A stretch of 64,000 nt of DNA from Varroa destructor (Eukaryota > Arthropoda > Arachnida > Mesostigmata > Varroidae), in assembly GCF_002443255.2 (NCBI RefSeq), contig NW_019211454.1, positions 63,258,363 through 63,322,362 on the forward strand. The letters are read 5' to 3'. Position numbers and translations under genes: made by a program. Below the pieces are notes generated by a model. That model made no database searches. It worked only from the letters and a program-made list of their open reading frames with translations, and was not told the origin of the DNA. Of the stretch, positions 12,595-25,409 are shown piece after piece (positions within the stretch are counted from its first letter, which is position 1; every line of letters starts with the position of its first letter).

Positions 12595-15500
12595 AATGCA
12601 TCACATCATTGTATGTAGGTTTATTATACGTACTACGCTCTGACTGTTATCAAACTTGATACGATGCGAAAGCCGACCAGCCAGCCCCTGAACATAGCCC
12701 TGTTTCGAGCGTGTTCTTCCTTCAGGACTGATTAGCTGACCACGCAGCCGAAGCTGCTCAGATGGGGCTCTTACGTACAAATTCAGAACGACAGTGGCTC
12801 CTGTGATGGTTGAGGTGCTGGCGGCAACACAAACTACAACAAGAACAGGAACGAGGGCGGCCAGGTGGAATGGGCCACATTCCTACAATACTGGGCCACA
12901 CTTAACCAATAAACGTTAGGTATCCGAGCCCTGGGGTCACGGGTGACAACATACCATGCTCATGATATGTATAATAATTTCTCATCGATGCAGGCAAAGC
13001 TAGTGGTATCAGCAAGAGCTCGCTAGAGAAAACACCACGCTGTGGCAAAACATTTCGCTTCGCAATGGGAAACGACCACCGTCACAACTGCACCACCAAA
13101 GCCATCTTTACCAAAAGGCATAATACGCATTACGTATCACAGCGAAAGCGCATTCACTGCACAGAGATGTGGATACGAACCATACAGTAAGATAAGGTCG
13201 GTAGCAAAGGGCTATAGCGCGGTGCTTCTAATTTGATTGTTATCAGATGATACAATCACGGTATGACTTCCCGTTTTTAGCACAGTATCACGAAGTGTTT
13301 AAACAGATGGGCTAGACTTTACTAAACCTATTTTCGAAGGGTTCTAAAATATAATTAGGAATAAAAGTATTTTTCGTGAAACGTACTTTTTTATTATTGG
13401 ATGGGTCACGTCAAATATACAAAGCTGTCACGCATTTGCTACTCCGCGTAACGTAATGTCCGTTTTCAATGTCTCACAGTACCTTGGCATGCTGAATCCT
13501 CGATAGATCATCATCAAATTACCTAGCTGTCAAATTTTTACCACAAAACTATTATTGCGAACGGAAACTTCAGAACAGCGACACAGCTTGTAGGACGATC
13601 TTTTTTTCGGACAAAAACTATTTGGCAAGTGTCAAGTAGGTGTTTTCGTACGCTCTGATGTAGCCTTGTAGAATTTTTATCAGTAACGTGACCAGAAGAT
13701 AGTTGCGTCCACATAGAACGAATACATTAAATTAGCACGAGGAATCTTATTTCGACAGCTGGTTCCTCAAGTAGTATCTCTCTAACTGAGAAGTCCACTT
13801 GGTCATACAAGTAGTTCTGACGTTGTCTATGCTATAACTAAAACTTACAATAGATAGCGTCAAGAGACATTTACTAAAAACGTAGACACTTCGTCTGATT
13901 TGATAATGGGACAAATCTCAAGCAAAGATATTACCAGCTTAAAAATGCATGGTAGAAACAAATATAAAGGTGAACAAAGAGTTACATCATCAAAGTTGTG
14001 GTATCACGTTCGGTATCCCGCGTCCATGTTTCAAAGCGATACGTGGTTGAATAGAAATACCACAATGAAGGTCCCGCGAGGTAACGACTTTCCACAGCAA
14101 ATGCGTTCGGCCGCGTTCGGGAACGCGCAAATAAGCTTGTACGTTATGCACCTCTAGCAAACGTGCTCGTCCAAATTAACCGAATCTAACAGGTAGGAGT
14201 AGAATTGCCTTAAATGCCATTGCTTTGATTAAAGGGCATACGTTTGCTCGTTCTATTTGAAGCACTTCGTCCCACAAACTGATTTTGGTGTGAGGAAAAA
14301 TGTGCAATTTTCCCTAGCTTAACAGTCACGTGATGTTTCTGCTGTCAATTTAGGCTAACCGTTTGCAAAAATATGCCTAGTCCCTTTTCCCAGCAAGCGG
14401 TAGATGCTGACGACTGAAAGTGGCATGAGAATTAAGCTTGTTAATTTTATTCAGAGTTGTCATGACACTCCGATGGGAGAATAGCTCAGTGTGAAGGGCC
14501 GTTTGCGACACATAGTTCCATAGACTTTGGATAATCGAAAATAAAGAACTGTTTTTTGGATGAAGCTTTTTTGTGGGAAAACGAAATCGAAGTTAGGCTA
14601 GAAGATGACGGTTGGCACGAACACAAAAAAGAAACAAGTAAAACACACGTTTTTTCATTACTTACATATAAATAGAGACATATCTGCTAAATCAGTATCA
14701 TATATTTGATATTGACTTTGCCTTTCCTATTCCTACGTTTCTTCTGCTCTAAGTAGTAATATTTTAGACAAATGAATCAGTTATTGTACGCTATTTCAGG
14801 TAATAGCGAATTAGTACGCTTAGCAGACAACTTGCCTAACCTGTATCAACCGTATACATATTTGTGCCATAAGAAGGCCATATTATGATTATGCTGTTAT
14901 TTGAATCCGATAGCTTTGTTGAAATTCGAAATAGTAGAAAACATGCTTATGTCCCATTGTCTGATGGAAGGGATTGTTATCCGCTATAGTGAAAGTTCAA
15001 ATGTAGCATCAACGACAAACATTTAACAAACTCTTGGAACAAACTCAAATCGACGCCGAGGTGTCTTCGTAATCTCGCGGATATCAGTCTAAATATTTAG
15101 GGCTCCGTTTGACTCCAAAGTCAAGTAACTCGAAAATGACGATTTATCGTTTAATTCAAGCCTGTCGGGTCTTCTTACCGAACTTGGTCCCAGTTGACAC
15201 TGACTAGCATTGTTGATCGGCGTTTAATGTTAATTAGCTCAGCTATTTCCTATTTTACGACCAAACTGTATTATAAAAGATATGTACCTACTAGTTCCTC
15301 TTTTAGGCTATATATGGCATTGCCATCTGAAACTTCCGTACACCGAATACCATATCTGAGGTTGATCGCGTTCGCAGTACTCAAATCGTAACTTTAGCAA
15401 ATAGAAAAAGGCCAACTGCCTATTACAGATGTGTACTCGGCGTATAGTAGTACATCTGCACAGGCTATCTGAGGTATTGATTGTGAAAATATACTTGGAA

Positions 15501-18500
15501 TATCAAATGTGAATGCACAAGAAACGATAAGACGTTTTTGAGATTAGATCCTGATACAGCTAGTCGAGAAAATTGTTCTTGGCATTTGTGTAACGCTATT
15601 GATGTCCAAGTAAAGGCCAAGCACACCGAGGCAGGTACACCTATTTGGTTAGCTAGTCCATCGACAAATGCAGGGTAAAGGATGGTGATAAAGTACAATT
15701 CCTATTCAAGCTAAACAATAATCAACTTCCATGGCATCTGTCCAAGAACTTTTGAGTAATTTAAGAATCCGTACGTAACCTACCGTTCTTTCATCTTCAG
15801 TTCCCCAACGTGATAAGCGAACACGATTTTGCATTAAATCCTACCTTCTCCCAGCCTATCCACACGAAGAGACGGTCTCCACTTACCTGGCTACCTACAT
15901 CAAATGCTACGGTGAGAGCCGGAGTGTCCCACGTCACTGTATTATGCGAAGCTTCAATAAAGACAAAAATACCTCCCGAATGAGTTATTGGATAAATGAA
16001 TGAGATTGAGACTTTTTGCCAATACAGAATACACAACAATCGCACTAAATACATAGTAATCGTATGTACGCATCTTCATACGTTTTCGTTTTGGATTACT
16101 ATCACCTTTAATAGAAAATGACAACTTATTTTTCAACTATCAGTCACCATATGTTTGGAATGCCATTGATATAGCGTGGCATATAGTGAAGAAGCATTTG
16201 GGCCTTTGATAGGTAAATGCGTGAAAGCGTCAGTTTCTTTTGAGTAATAATAATAATAATAATAATAGTCGCTAAACGTAAACAGGTTGACTGCAACAAG
16301 TATCTCTATAATGTAAAAAGGCTGCAGTTACGAACTAAAAAATCAACATTCGACATAGCTATTAGATGGACGAAGGCGATCCCATATATTAGTAGAAGAG
16401 GTATGGATGTAAAAGCAACTGTGAAATAAGAATTGCTTGCACGTAATCCTCTTGTCAAGTTATACGAGCGGTGGTGATAGGCAGATGATGACCATTATGA
16501 AAAAAAGTACGTAGTAGATGTTTAAGATTATAAACTGATAGCATGAGACGATTTATCTCGATTTGACTTTTGTCAGCGCAAAGCAGTGGCTTCAGCGACA
16601 TACGGTGAACCAAACGTTTGCCCCAAACCAGTTAACCGATACTCATTTCATAATTTGTATCACATTTTTACTAATTTATATTTAGCATAAATTACAACGT
16701 TTCTGGTTATAAAAAGGTGTCGCAGAAAATGGTACTTGAGAAACAAAAGAAAGCTCGCTAGCTTGGTTCCGCTTATCTCATTATAGATTAGATGATGAAA
16801 CAAACTATATTCTTGATATAAACAGACCGAGAGTGATTGATTCAGACATTACATATCAGCATAACGCAGTGAATTCCATTAACGGGTGAAACAATTGTTC
16901 CTAGTTCTCTCTTTTTGCTTTTACCGTCATCAAATCCCTTTGTTCTTCTAAACGCTAAAACACGCGTAACTCTGCACATGGTGCTGTTATGGCGGTCCGC
17001 TGGCGAGATCCCGATGCACCAATCAGGACCAGAAGGCCAACGAAGAACCTCTCCCCACATCCCGCGGTGTTGAATTATTTTACCGTCATTCAACTTCATT
17101 GCTGCTAAATATCCCTACGCTAAAAACATTCAGTGCTTCAACGTTCGGTCCGACGATTCTCCCCGGATGAGTAAGCGGAAACCGAAGGGACTGGTGGACG
17201 CAGCCAGCGCCAAAGTTTTACTAATATAAACTCTGTAAGCATCTTTTTCGTTACAGAAATAGCTAGTACGGCAGCCAAGCCGTAAAGTAGTCCTTAAAAT
17301 TCAAGAGAAGAGCGTCGCGAAGAGGTACGTATAATGGTATGAAGCTTAATAACTTTTAGACAATTAAAGACACTACACTGTGTACATAGGTGGTAAATTT
17401 ATATGGTTCACTCTAGGATTGTGTACGATCAATTCGGAAGATCTTTAGTTGGGTCGGACGGGCTTGGGCTCAGGGCCGTGCGTGTTTAGCACACATATTA
17501 ATACGAATTTAATTTGTGTACCTGTGAACAATAATTAAATAAAAAAAAGCAGTCCGAAATTCGTAAAAAAAACCCCTCTTTTCTTTGTGGTTTAGTATAA
17601 CCTAATGTAGGTACGAAAAAAGAGCCATCCTGTTTCGACTCTTACATCCAGTTTCGTCCTGCGGCATTCCATCAGACACCTGTCTCCCACCACGAACACA
17701 CGCGGTGTGTCTTTGCCCGGGTTCGAACTAAGACCACAACGTATCCCAAAGATTTGGAGAGGCAAATACGGTACCCTTTATACTACCGCGCGGACTTGCC
17801 GAAAGGAACGGACAGAACCCGACCAACAACGTGGAATGTACCCTTACCTTAGGATCTTTGGTTTTTATGAATATGTTGTTGTTACGATTACAGGCACCCC
17901 ACTCTTCTTTCTGTGGCGCCCACAAATGCTATATTTAATAAGCTTCGTACAGGAAGCGTATAAGGCTAGCGGGCTAGCTTTTTTATACTATTGCTAGTAT
18001 AATAGAACCGGAGATGTTTATATCGGGAGATACATATAAACCAAATTTTAAATTATCATTTTTGGGTGGAGCGGTGTTAGGCCCAAGCAAAAATTTCGTT
18101 CGAAAGTATGTTCCAGGCAAGGAAGCAGGTTGAAACGATGTACTTACCTATCCAGTCAAGAAGAATGCTGTGCTATTATTCATAATATGCTCGATCTGAT
18201 CTATTATAGTTTAGTTAGATATGCGAAACCTTAAAAGTAGTTATTCGACGGAGTGGATAAAATAAAATTAAAACAGAAATATATATATTTGACTACCTTC
18301 AATCAGAATAGTTTCGGTATTTCTCCACGGTGTACTTTATTGGACTAAGCGTGTCGGTATTTTAGACGTAGATTACAGTGACAGCATCAATGTCCTACAG
18401 ACGAAAATGCAGTCTTCTTTCCAGGCATATCTTCGGTTCAGATAGATGAGCTTGAGACAGACTATTCAGATCTTCTGAGTGTGACCATAAGGGGTTTCGC

Positions 18501-19120
18501 AAGGCTATATCTTAGAAATCTTCCTTCAAATAGCATGTTTAATTTTGTAAACGAAGCCTGGCTATCGTTAACCTAAAGTTTTCCGGCCACGTGTGTAGAG
18601 ATGGGATTCATTGTTACGCTGTTTTCAAACGTACAGATATTGATTGTACGCAGGGCTGAAAATTTTCATTTCTCGACTAAGCTCGACCAAACGAAAAATG
18701 AAAAGCAACTTTTATTATGGAACAATCATCAGTTTAGAGCAAGTGACTTTTAGACAAATATTTACACTCGAGTTCTCTATGTAGCAAAAAGAGCTACTAC
18801 AATTAGTTTTGCAGTTATGAAAAAAGTAAATGTTTGCAGTTAAGAAAACAGACAACTTCCGTTGAAACTAAACTGGCGCTACAAGGGTCGATGTTTCGTT
18901 TGCTAGCCTTTTTTATCCGAAGTGTACCCCTGTACTATCTACTAATTTTAAATTAGACTTGTGTGAAAATGCATAATTAAATTTTGCTCATATAGTCGCA
19001 AATTTTGTCGTAATCCAACAACCGCAGATCTTGACAATTCAACACTTCCTACATCTGTCGCTCCATCTTATTGTAGCAGCTTGTCAAATAATCCATCTAC
19101 TTAATGTAACACAATGAACA
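12595..19120. other. Intergenic, AT-rich; no supported gene
   Basis: Contents worth noting: a GC-richer patch at 12660-12960 with no identity; a (TAA)n tract at 16245-16267; a B-box-like word (GGTTCGAACTA) at 17719-17729 without a good A box; and a donor-like minus-strand CAG/GTAAGT (exon end 15887) in an unassigned 85-codon frame. The minus-strand frame 16842-17099 resembles the start of a Gypsy reverse transcriptase only loosely. Everything else is featureless at the level visible by eye. Confidence 0.5.
16245..16267. repeat. (TAA)n microsatellite
   Basis: A 23-nt perfect TAA repeat. Confidence 0.95.
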
Positions 19121-19131
19121 TTGCGCTGTAG

Positions 19132-19512
19132 CCTGCATTTGAAGCAGCAGAGAATAGTCACACGGCCATTTATATAGCAATAAGCGACTCCCACCCTCTG
19201 AATGTTCGCCTTCGTCCTTTTCTACCTTTCCGGAAGGTGTTCGATACAGCCCCGCGTAGCCAATCGGAACTATTTAATTCTCCACAAAGTAAAGTTCGTT
19301 GGCACCATCATGCCGGCACACCGGGTAACTTAATGCTACATCCGGTCAGTATCCTAGCTTTCTAATCGGCTTGTGTCACCTTCAGTTGTTCATCAGTTTC
19401 CCCATTCGTCGAGGCGTTGTTCCTAGGGCCGATTAGCTAGCTCAGCGTAGATATATGAGATGCTGCTTTGAAAAAAAATGTAAGCAATTTTCGTGACCCG
19501 TCACGTTGAGTT
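19132..19512 (+). pseudogene. LINE reverse-transcriptase relic
   Basis: A single reading frame carries four reverse-transcriptase motifs of a non-LTR retrotransposon in the right order. FEAAENSHTAI (from 19138) fits the motif before the palm. FLPFRKVFDTAP (from 19222) fits catalytic motif A with its Asp kept. FVEALFLGPIS (from 19405) fits the glycine-rich motif B region about 56 residues later, the usual gap. LKKNVSNFRD (from about 19465) falls where the FADD-type motif C should be, with the double Asp lost. In-frame stops after 19432 and before motif B show it is dead. No frameshift is needed across about 380 bases. The element would have encoded a target-primed reverse transcriptase; endonuclease, RNase H and tail were not recognised. 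Confidence 0.55.
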
Positions 19513-19519
19513 AGCGAAG

Positions 19520-22250
19520 GCATGCCTGGGCGCTTCATATCTTGCCATTGAATACAACGAAAAACAGGAGAGGGTAAGTAGGGTCTGCGAAGGCGAACGG
19601 GTCGTAGGAAACGCTTTGGATACCCGAAACTACATACAATTGCATGCATGTGTGGCGAGGTTTACGTAAGGCGGCAAGTGGCGTATCCGTTCCAGCGTTT
19701 TATCCAGGTTACTGTGCGGTGCCAACAACATACGGGATCATTCAGATGATACGCGGGGTAAAACGATGTGAAAGTCATTGCATCTTGATGACTGCGACTC
19801 TTTGCCGCCACTGCGCCAGTTATGTCAAAGATTGTCTATGTGTGTATCTGGCATTTCGCACGAAAAAGGCTACAGAAAGACAAAAATGGTCAGGTGGTGA
19901 TTATTGGCGTTAAAGGTAGGGTAATTAAACATTAAGCATGGTAGCTATTTTCAGTTGCCATAAAACCTTTGTCTAGCCAGAAAAGGCGCCCCGACCGACG
20001 TAACCGCATGCTTAACGGCGAACTCGGAATTTGCTTGCGCAGCTGTGATGTAAGTGAATAGTAAAGCAAATGCCGTGGAACACAGTCGCAGCACATACTT
20101 ATAATATTTACTGCGAATTTTGCAACAGTATCCATCATCTCCATTATATTGAGAGGTTGTAAATATTTTCACGATCGTTGATCAGAGTTTCGATCGTTTC
20201 ATTTCGGAAGTACAGTTGTGGACGTATGTGCTTTATATTGATTGCATGAAATCTGTTTTTATTTAAAGTCATTCTGCGATTTCACAACTTGTTTTTCCTC
20301 TCAAAAGCCTTATCTAATTTTTTGGGCACTGTTAGACATCGAAGTACATTGGGTCCTAGGACGACGTTCTGCATGGTGTTAGAGATCAGGGACTTGCAGA
20401 CAAGGGCACGACGCTAGAACCGGTATGGGAAAAAATAGTAACTAGGTTTTTTTTATGACACGCTAAGTATTTGCTGTCCATATGAACGAAATAAGGTGTC
20501 GCGTAGAACTACACTATCAGTATTTTTACTTTTACACTACACATTCCCATAGATAAGTGCTTTTACTCTGTCTTCGCAAGTGAACGTACGATGCTGCTTG
20601 TAACAGAGCTAATATACTAGACAGCCTAGCTACATACGACCACCATGTTCACTAGTGGGAGAAAAACATTAGTAGAGCCCACAAGCCAGCATCGTTAGGG
20701 GTCGGTGAACAGAGCACAGAATGCATAAACTCAACGAGATGATGCCACTTCCACTACGACAAGCAAAATTTCTCCGTTTTCTACGCCCCAACGGAGGACC
20801 GATAGCAACGTATTGCTTAGCAGTAAGTGGCAAGCTATATATGGCATAAGAATAATGGGGCGCATCGTAGTAGGATCTGACCGACTGCCTACATTAGTCT
20901 GTTTGCCGGTGAAAGCAAGCAAAAGAAATACATAGGGGTCGAGTGGAGGGGTCTGGGCAGGCTTTCATTTAGAGCACCGTTCTCATGTCGCTTCATTGGA
21001 CCCCTCTTTTCTCTAACCAGGCAGCTAGCAGCAAACACGAGCGTAAGAACTAGGCGGGGGCGGGGGAGAAAGCTGGAAGATCTGTATGGCGGGCTGGATT
21101 TTACGAGATGTTGCTTTCGATGCTGGAAGAACGCAGTGTGTGATGAGTGTGTAATATCCCGACTTATTATATAAATTGCTGCCATCTATTATAATGTACT
21201 CTTAGGTTTATGGTCAGCAGTAGTAAGTTGAATTTTCGCTTTCGACAGGCACGAAAGAGACAGCGCTACCAGGATCGCAATGCCATTTTAGAGAAAATGT
21301 GTCTTATGAACGTGGCGACCAATCGAGTTCAATGCCAGAACCTAAAGTAGGTCGTGCTACTATTGGACACTCGGACAATGTAGAACACAGCGGACAACAC
21401 AGCAACTGTAATCCTGCTCAACTGTCGGATATCGAAAAGGTCCGTGAGCGACCGAAAAGATTAAAGCCTGCGTTAGGCTCGAACTAACACAAATAGTGGC
21501 AGTATAGCGAAAAATACACTATTTGTATTCTAGTTGCAATGATAGGTTTCCATGAGGATTTTCCTTACGGAGAAACGTGACTGTTTAGCGACAAAATGAC
21601 TATATATATATATATATGATGCTGTCATAAATAAAGCGGAGAAAATTTGAATCAATATCCCAGCCGAAATAGGAGAGATATGTTCATACTGTTTTTGATG
21701 AAAATATTCAATGGAAATCAACAGAATATTCAGAAGAAATCGATAGAAAACATGCAGCCTCAAGTAAACAGGTGTGAGATCTTAATATATGAAAGTTGCG
21801 GTAATTTAGGCAGCTATTCATTATACTTAAAATATGAGACAATACAGGAGGCCTTATAAGTCAAACCTATGCCCAAAGTACTTTGGTCCAAGAAACCTCA
21901 AAATCAGCAAGCAGTTTCTGCAGTCGAAATACTAAAAATAGCAAAAGTAAGTAGTACTTCTACATGGCAGGCAAAAAAAACGTTTTTTTTTTTCCTTAAA
22001 AGCCTTATTTTTGTAGAATTTAAACCAACCTTTTTGCAAAAACGGTCTGTCGTCAGCACGTGTTTAACTCGATTAATACCAGGCGGATATGAGTAAAATT
22101 GGCTATCACGATCTGCAGCATACAGGAAGTCACCTCGTTCTTAACATTACAAGCGATCAAAATACAATGCCAAAAGCTTAAATACATTTTAAAGCTTTGC
22201 GTAGTACAGAATCTCGTTGAAATAAACTCACTTTAGACATCTCCGGTCAG
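19520..22250. other. No supported gene
   Basis: Includes a (TA)n tract at 21601-21617 and a GC-rich patch around 20930-21080 with no coding match. Minus-strand frames at 20731-20922, 20889-21185 and 21530-21763 can be matched weakly to several retroelement domains at once, which argues against trusting any one match. The plus-strand frame 21299-21487 (62 codons) is polar and unassigned. Confidence 0.5.
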
Positions 22251-22265
22251 TTTATCCGATAGCAC

Positions 22266-22414
22266 CTGCTACTATTTTCCACCGACCCGAAGTACACTTT
22301 AACGAAGATCCGGGAAACTGAGAATTAGTGAGTTGTAGTCTCAACGGACGCATGTCCAACCATCGGGGTTGAATCACATACTCGACCCACCTAAAAAGTG
22401 GGCTTTGATAATGC
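22266..22414 (-). pseudogene. Broken P450-like exon 2
   Basis: If exon 1 (next entry) splices at its donor, an acceptor-like TACGATCAG on the minus strand at 22415-22423 continues in the same phase. It gives IIKAHFLGG followed by an in-frame TGA and then FNPDG. In cytochrome P450s this is where the strand leading into the first beta sheet lies. About 30 codons on, in a shifted frame, the sequence reads CTSGRWKI, like the conserved Trp-Lys of helix C that contacts the haem. A possible donor (GCAG/GTGC) ends the block. The stop and frame change make this a pseudogene if the match is real. No heme-binding Cys loop, I-helix or ExxR motif was found further along. A Gypsy reverse-transcriptase reading of the same stretch is possible but looser. 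Confidence 0.33.
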
Positions 22415-23050
22415 CTGATCGTACATGAAAAGTACCACTCAAATTCTCTTAAAAAATTCAACTAACTTTAGATATCTACGAGAGACGGTAGGAGGGAAAC
22501 ACGGCTCTATATCCAAAAACAATTAAAATGAAACGCATAACAACGTATTTTTGCGGTTTCACTTGAATTAGGATTTACGAACCAAACAATTAATTATCAC
22601 AGAATCGTCGAAGTCTTACTTCATGTATCGCGTCAACACTATAAAGAAGTGTGTGAATGTCTTTAATGCGTTCGCTCTATATGTACCCTTTCCCGCAAAT
22701 AATAAGAAGAACGTAATTTCTCATAATAAAAAATGTACTTATCCTAAATGAGGTTTCCTCATGCTTGTAGTATATGCTAACATGTCTATTTTAAAAGCAC
22801 CCCCAAATGGATGTTATCGATACATCGAGTTCTATCACTACTGAGTTGAGAACACTAACCAACTGATTATACCAACAAATACTAAAATCTTCCTTATAGA
22901 GATTTTCGCACACTGTTTTCAGTATTAGAGATTATAAAGTTGGCATTAACCCAAATTTTCCCAAAGAGAGCATCACGTAAACGAAATCCAGTTTCATTTT
23001 TACAGTCTGCTCGTATAGTAACGTGTCAGAAAAGATAATAACAAACTTAC
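22415..23050 (-). other. Putative 636-bp intron of the P450-like relic
   Basis: Bounded by GT (donor CAG/GTAAGT, matching the consensus exactly) and AG (ATCAG). The length suits an invertebrate intron. Nothing else was recognised inside. Whether it is ever spliced depends on the P450 assignment. Confidence 0.3.
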
Positions 23051-23297
23051 CTGTCGAAGTCTCGAGGAATTCAGCATACGTATGTTGTAGAACTAAACAG
23101 AATATATTATATGCTGGCGGTATGTAGCCCGCCAATCCCCGAGAAAAAGGACCAGGCATATTCCTAAGCGTTTTCCATATTCGATAATAACGGTGTGCGA
23201 AGAGACACAAATATGAAGCGAATATTGCTACCAGTACCATTGCAGCCGTCTTCTGAATCGCGCTAAGGCCAGCAAATGTTTGTCGTATTGCCTCCAT
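23051..23297 (-). CDS. P450-like N-terminal exon (CYP4 type?)
   Basis: The frame opens at an ATG (23297) and encodes about 82 residues. It begins with a short head, a hydrophobic membrane segment at about residues 19-34, a basic linker (HRYYRIWK) and a hinge reading LRNMPGP at 44-50. That layout is how microsomal P450s anchor in the endoplasmic reticulum before the proline-rich hinge. The exon ends at a perfect donor (CAG/GTAAGT) at about the place where CYP4-type first exons end. The family hydroxylates lipids and xenobiotics with electrons from P450 reductase. The open frame runs past the donor to 22932, but that extension lacks P450 character. No promoter element was identified. The evidence is architectural and the matched motif is short. 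The next exon is broken, so this is more likely a fragment than a working gene. Confidence 0.42.
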
Positions 23298-23299
23298 GA

Positions 23300-24730
23300 T
23301 GAGATACCGAACAGAGAACTCTACACACGCACACTGGCCTAAGCTAGACCCCTTAATGGGTATACTTTTATCATTAAATTAGCGTAGAAAATCGAACAGG
23401 GATTTTGTTTGATCTGTAATCGCTTTTACAAGCCACTTAACGGTGATTCCTTAGTTCACGTCGATGACACCATTGCAATGACTAAATTGAATCTATTTAT
23501 TTTCAGTTAATTACGGTAATCAATTACGGTTCACAGGTATTTCGTTCTGTTTATTGTTATGTCCGCATCTACACATTCGTCACCACACGAGAACTCCGTG
23601 ATCCTTATACACGAAATTAATCAGTCAATGTATTGTGTCCTTTCGTAATTGTTTATCTCATGCATCCAAACTGCTTCATTTCGTATAATCCGTTCGCTAT
23701 CCTTCAAGATACTATCACTGTACAATCACAACCGTTCCACAGAGGAAGCTTCAATTTGCTAAGGGTCCGCACCTTACCACAATTCTCCAGGCCATAACCG
23801 TTTTTTTGAACAGCGGCCGCATGCGGTAAGAACAATGTGTCAATTGTCAAATATTACTGTGACTGTCGTTCATGCATTTGCTACTCCAGTCGCTAGCAGG
23901 AATTACCCGTTAGTACACATTTGCTATTGCTTCGTCCAGGTTAATTCCTGCTCGTCTTGTTGGCTGACGGTGCTGTTTCTGCCGTACGATTAAGAGCATC
24001 CACTGTCAGACTAGTCTCTCCCATTATTACTGCTGCAGATCTTCCGCACTTCTTCACTTGGTGTTCTTCTGTAGAGAAATTGATCGACTCGCTCTGAAAG
24101 GGAGACAATTGAAAGCGGAAGCAGAAAAGCAGCAGACGGAACAATTGTAAATAAACTGCTACCATTATTAGAACTATGTGTGACTGTGTGATTAGCGTCG
24201 ACAGCTACGACCAGTCATTGCGAAGGCTGGCGTCGACGTCAGTATTGCTGCTATACGACCTTGACAGTGGCAACGATGAAGTAACGGTATAAAGACAGGC
24301 GGGCTTTTGCTTGTTTGCTGATGGTGCACTGCGGGGCAGCTCGCACCATTCTGCTATGTTGTACTTTTAAAGACGTTGTGGTAGTCAACAAGATTGTCAA
24401 CATTATTAGATTGTTCAGAAGACAGCTACCTTTTCCTACATGAAGTTAGGCTGCCTCATGCACAGAGGTCTGCGACCGGTGTGAGCCAAAAGCGGAGAAT
24501 CCGTGAACGGATTAGGCCAGGGTTCTGTCTGAAACGGCTGACCATATCAACATACTAAACATTATAACAGTTAGAAGCCAGAGCAAATTCTTACCAAGGC
24601 GACTTTCGCTCTCGCCAAGACGTTACTTTGGGATCTTAAAGTGGAGGAAGAAAGCAAAACAATGTCTAGCTTAGTTTATAGATTTGTCGACGGCCCAAAT
24701 AGAAACCGTACGGAAGTCGTAGGAAAAATG
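23300..24730. other. No supported gene
   Basis: Moderately AT-rich intergenic DNA. A minus-strand 74-codon frame (23941-24165) and scattered GC-richer patches around 24190-24310 gave no family. No promoter motif for the P450-like exon could be pointed out with confidence. Confidence 0.5.
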
Positions 24731-24734
24731 GACG

Positions 24735-25400
24735 CAACCAGGAACGGGACACCGTAGACCAGGAAACTAAACGAGGTATTTTATGTCAGACTTGTCAGCC
24801 TAGTATGACAACAACAACGGCGATCTCAGCTACCATAGCACGCAGCTATCGGCTGGATATGATCAGTACCAAACCTACATAACAAAGATGGGGAAAAGGC
24901 AACGTCACGTATCCGTATTCTGCGCGTTCAGTGAAACAAACAGGGTGCATCACATGGTATGAAACATTGCCAGAAGGTCCTTGGATCATGTTTAAGGACG
25001 TTATTGATCATATACTCGGGTCTACAGAGGCACGGAAAACAGGAATGACCTTTCTTCGGAACCATTATGCGAAAAAAATAAAATCTAGAAAGGACAAGAA
25101 GATGGAGGCTTGAAAAAGAGTGTCAGGAAGTACAAGCTGAGGCTGAAAAAAAAGAAGCAACCACAATTTCTCGTTGAGGAATTTAGAAATGTGCTTTCAA
25201 TACGGTTCCAAGTCACACGAAAAGTAGCAAAAATGGTAGCGATTTAGTCGGTATTGTCGTGCTTTTCACCATCAGAGTGCGTGCTTCCATCTGTCCGTGA
25301 ACAAATTATGAATCCTTCACCCGGGTCCCAGCAAGCGGACTATAAAAGGAAATAGCTTTGGGTATCTCGGTCATGCGTAAATGTATTGGCTCATACTTCT
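24735..25400 (+). repeat. Dispersed repeat, copy A (decayed coding element)
   Basis: This stretch is collinear with 58155-58810. Three blocks align without internal gaps: 24816-24842 with 58261-58287 (20 of 27 bases), 24898-24938 with 58330-58370 (30 of 41), and about 25332-25397 with 58741-58806 (about 51 of 66). Spacing between blocks is similar (82 and 434 bases here, 69 and 411 in copy B). In one frame many differences are synonymous: GNVTYPYSAR here against GSVTYVYNAR, and QADYKRK followed by a TAG here where copy B has CAG. So the ancestor probably encoded a protein. Copy A carries stops, including TAG at a position that is TGG in copy B. The protein was not recognised. Confidence 0.8.
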
Positions 25401-25409
25401 GTATGATAT

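Noticed and set aside
15797..16054. Possible exon ending at CAG/GTAAGT (15887)
   Set aside because: A single good donor is expected by chance in a window this size; the encoded peptide has no family and no acceptor stands out.
17700..17760. GGGTTCGAACTAAGACC as a tRNA T arm
   Set aside because: The B box is imperfect and no A box or cloverleaf lies upstream.
22932..23050. Continuation of the P450-like frame past the donor as coding sequence
   Set aside because: The frame stays open but loses P450 character exactly at a perfect splice donor, so it is more simply read as intron. A loose Gypsy match (VIIFSDT) is the only alternative.
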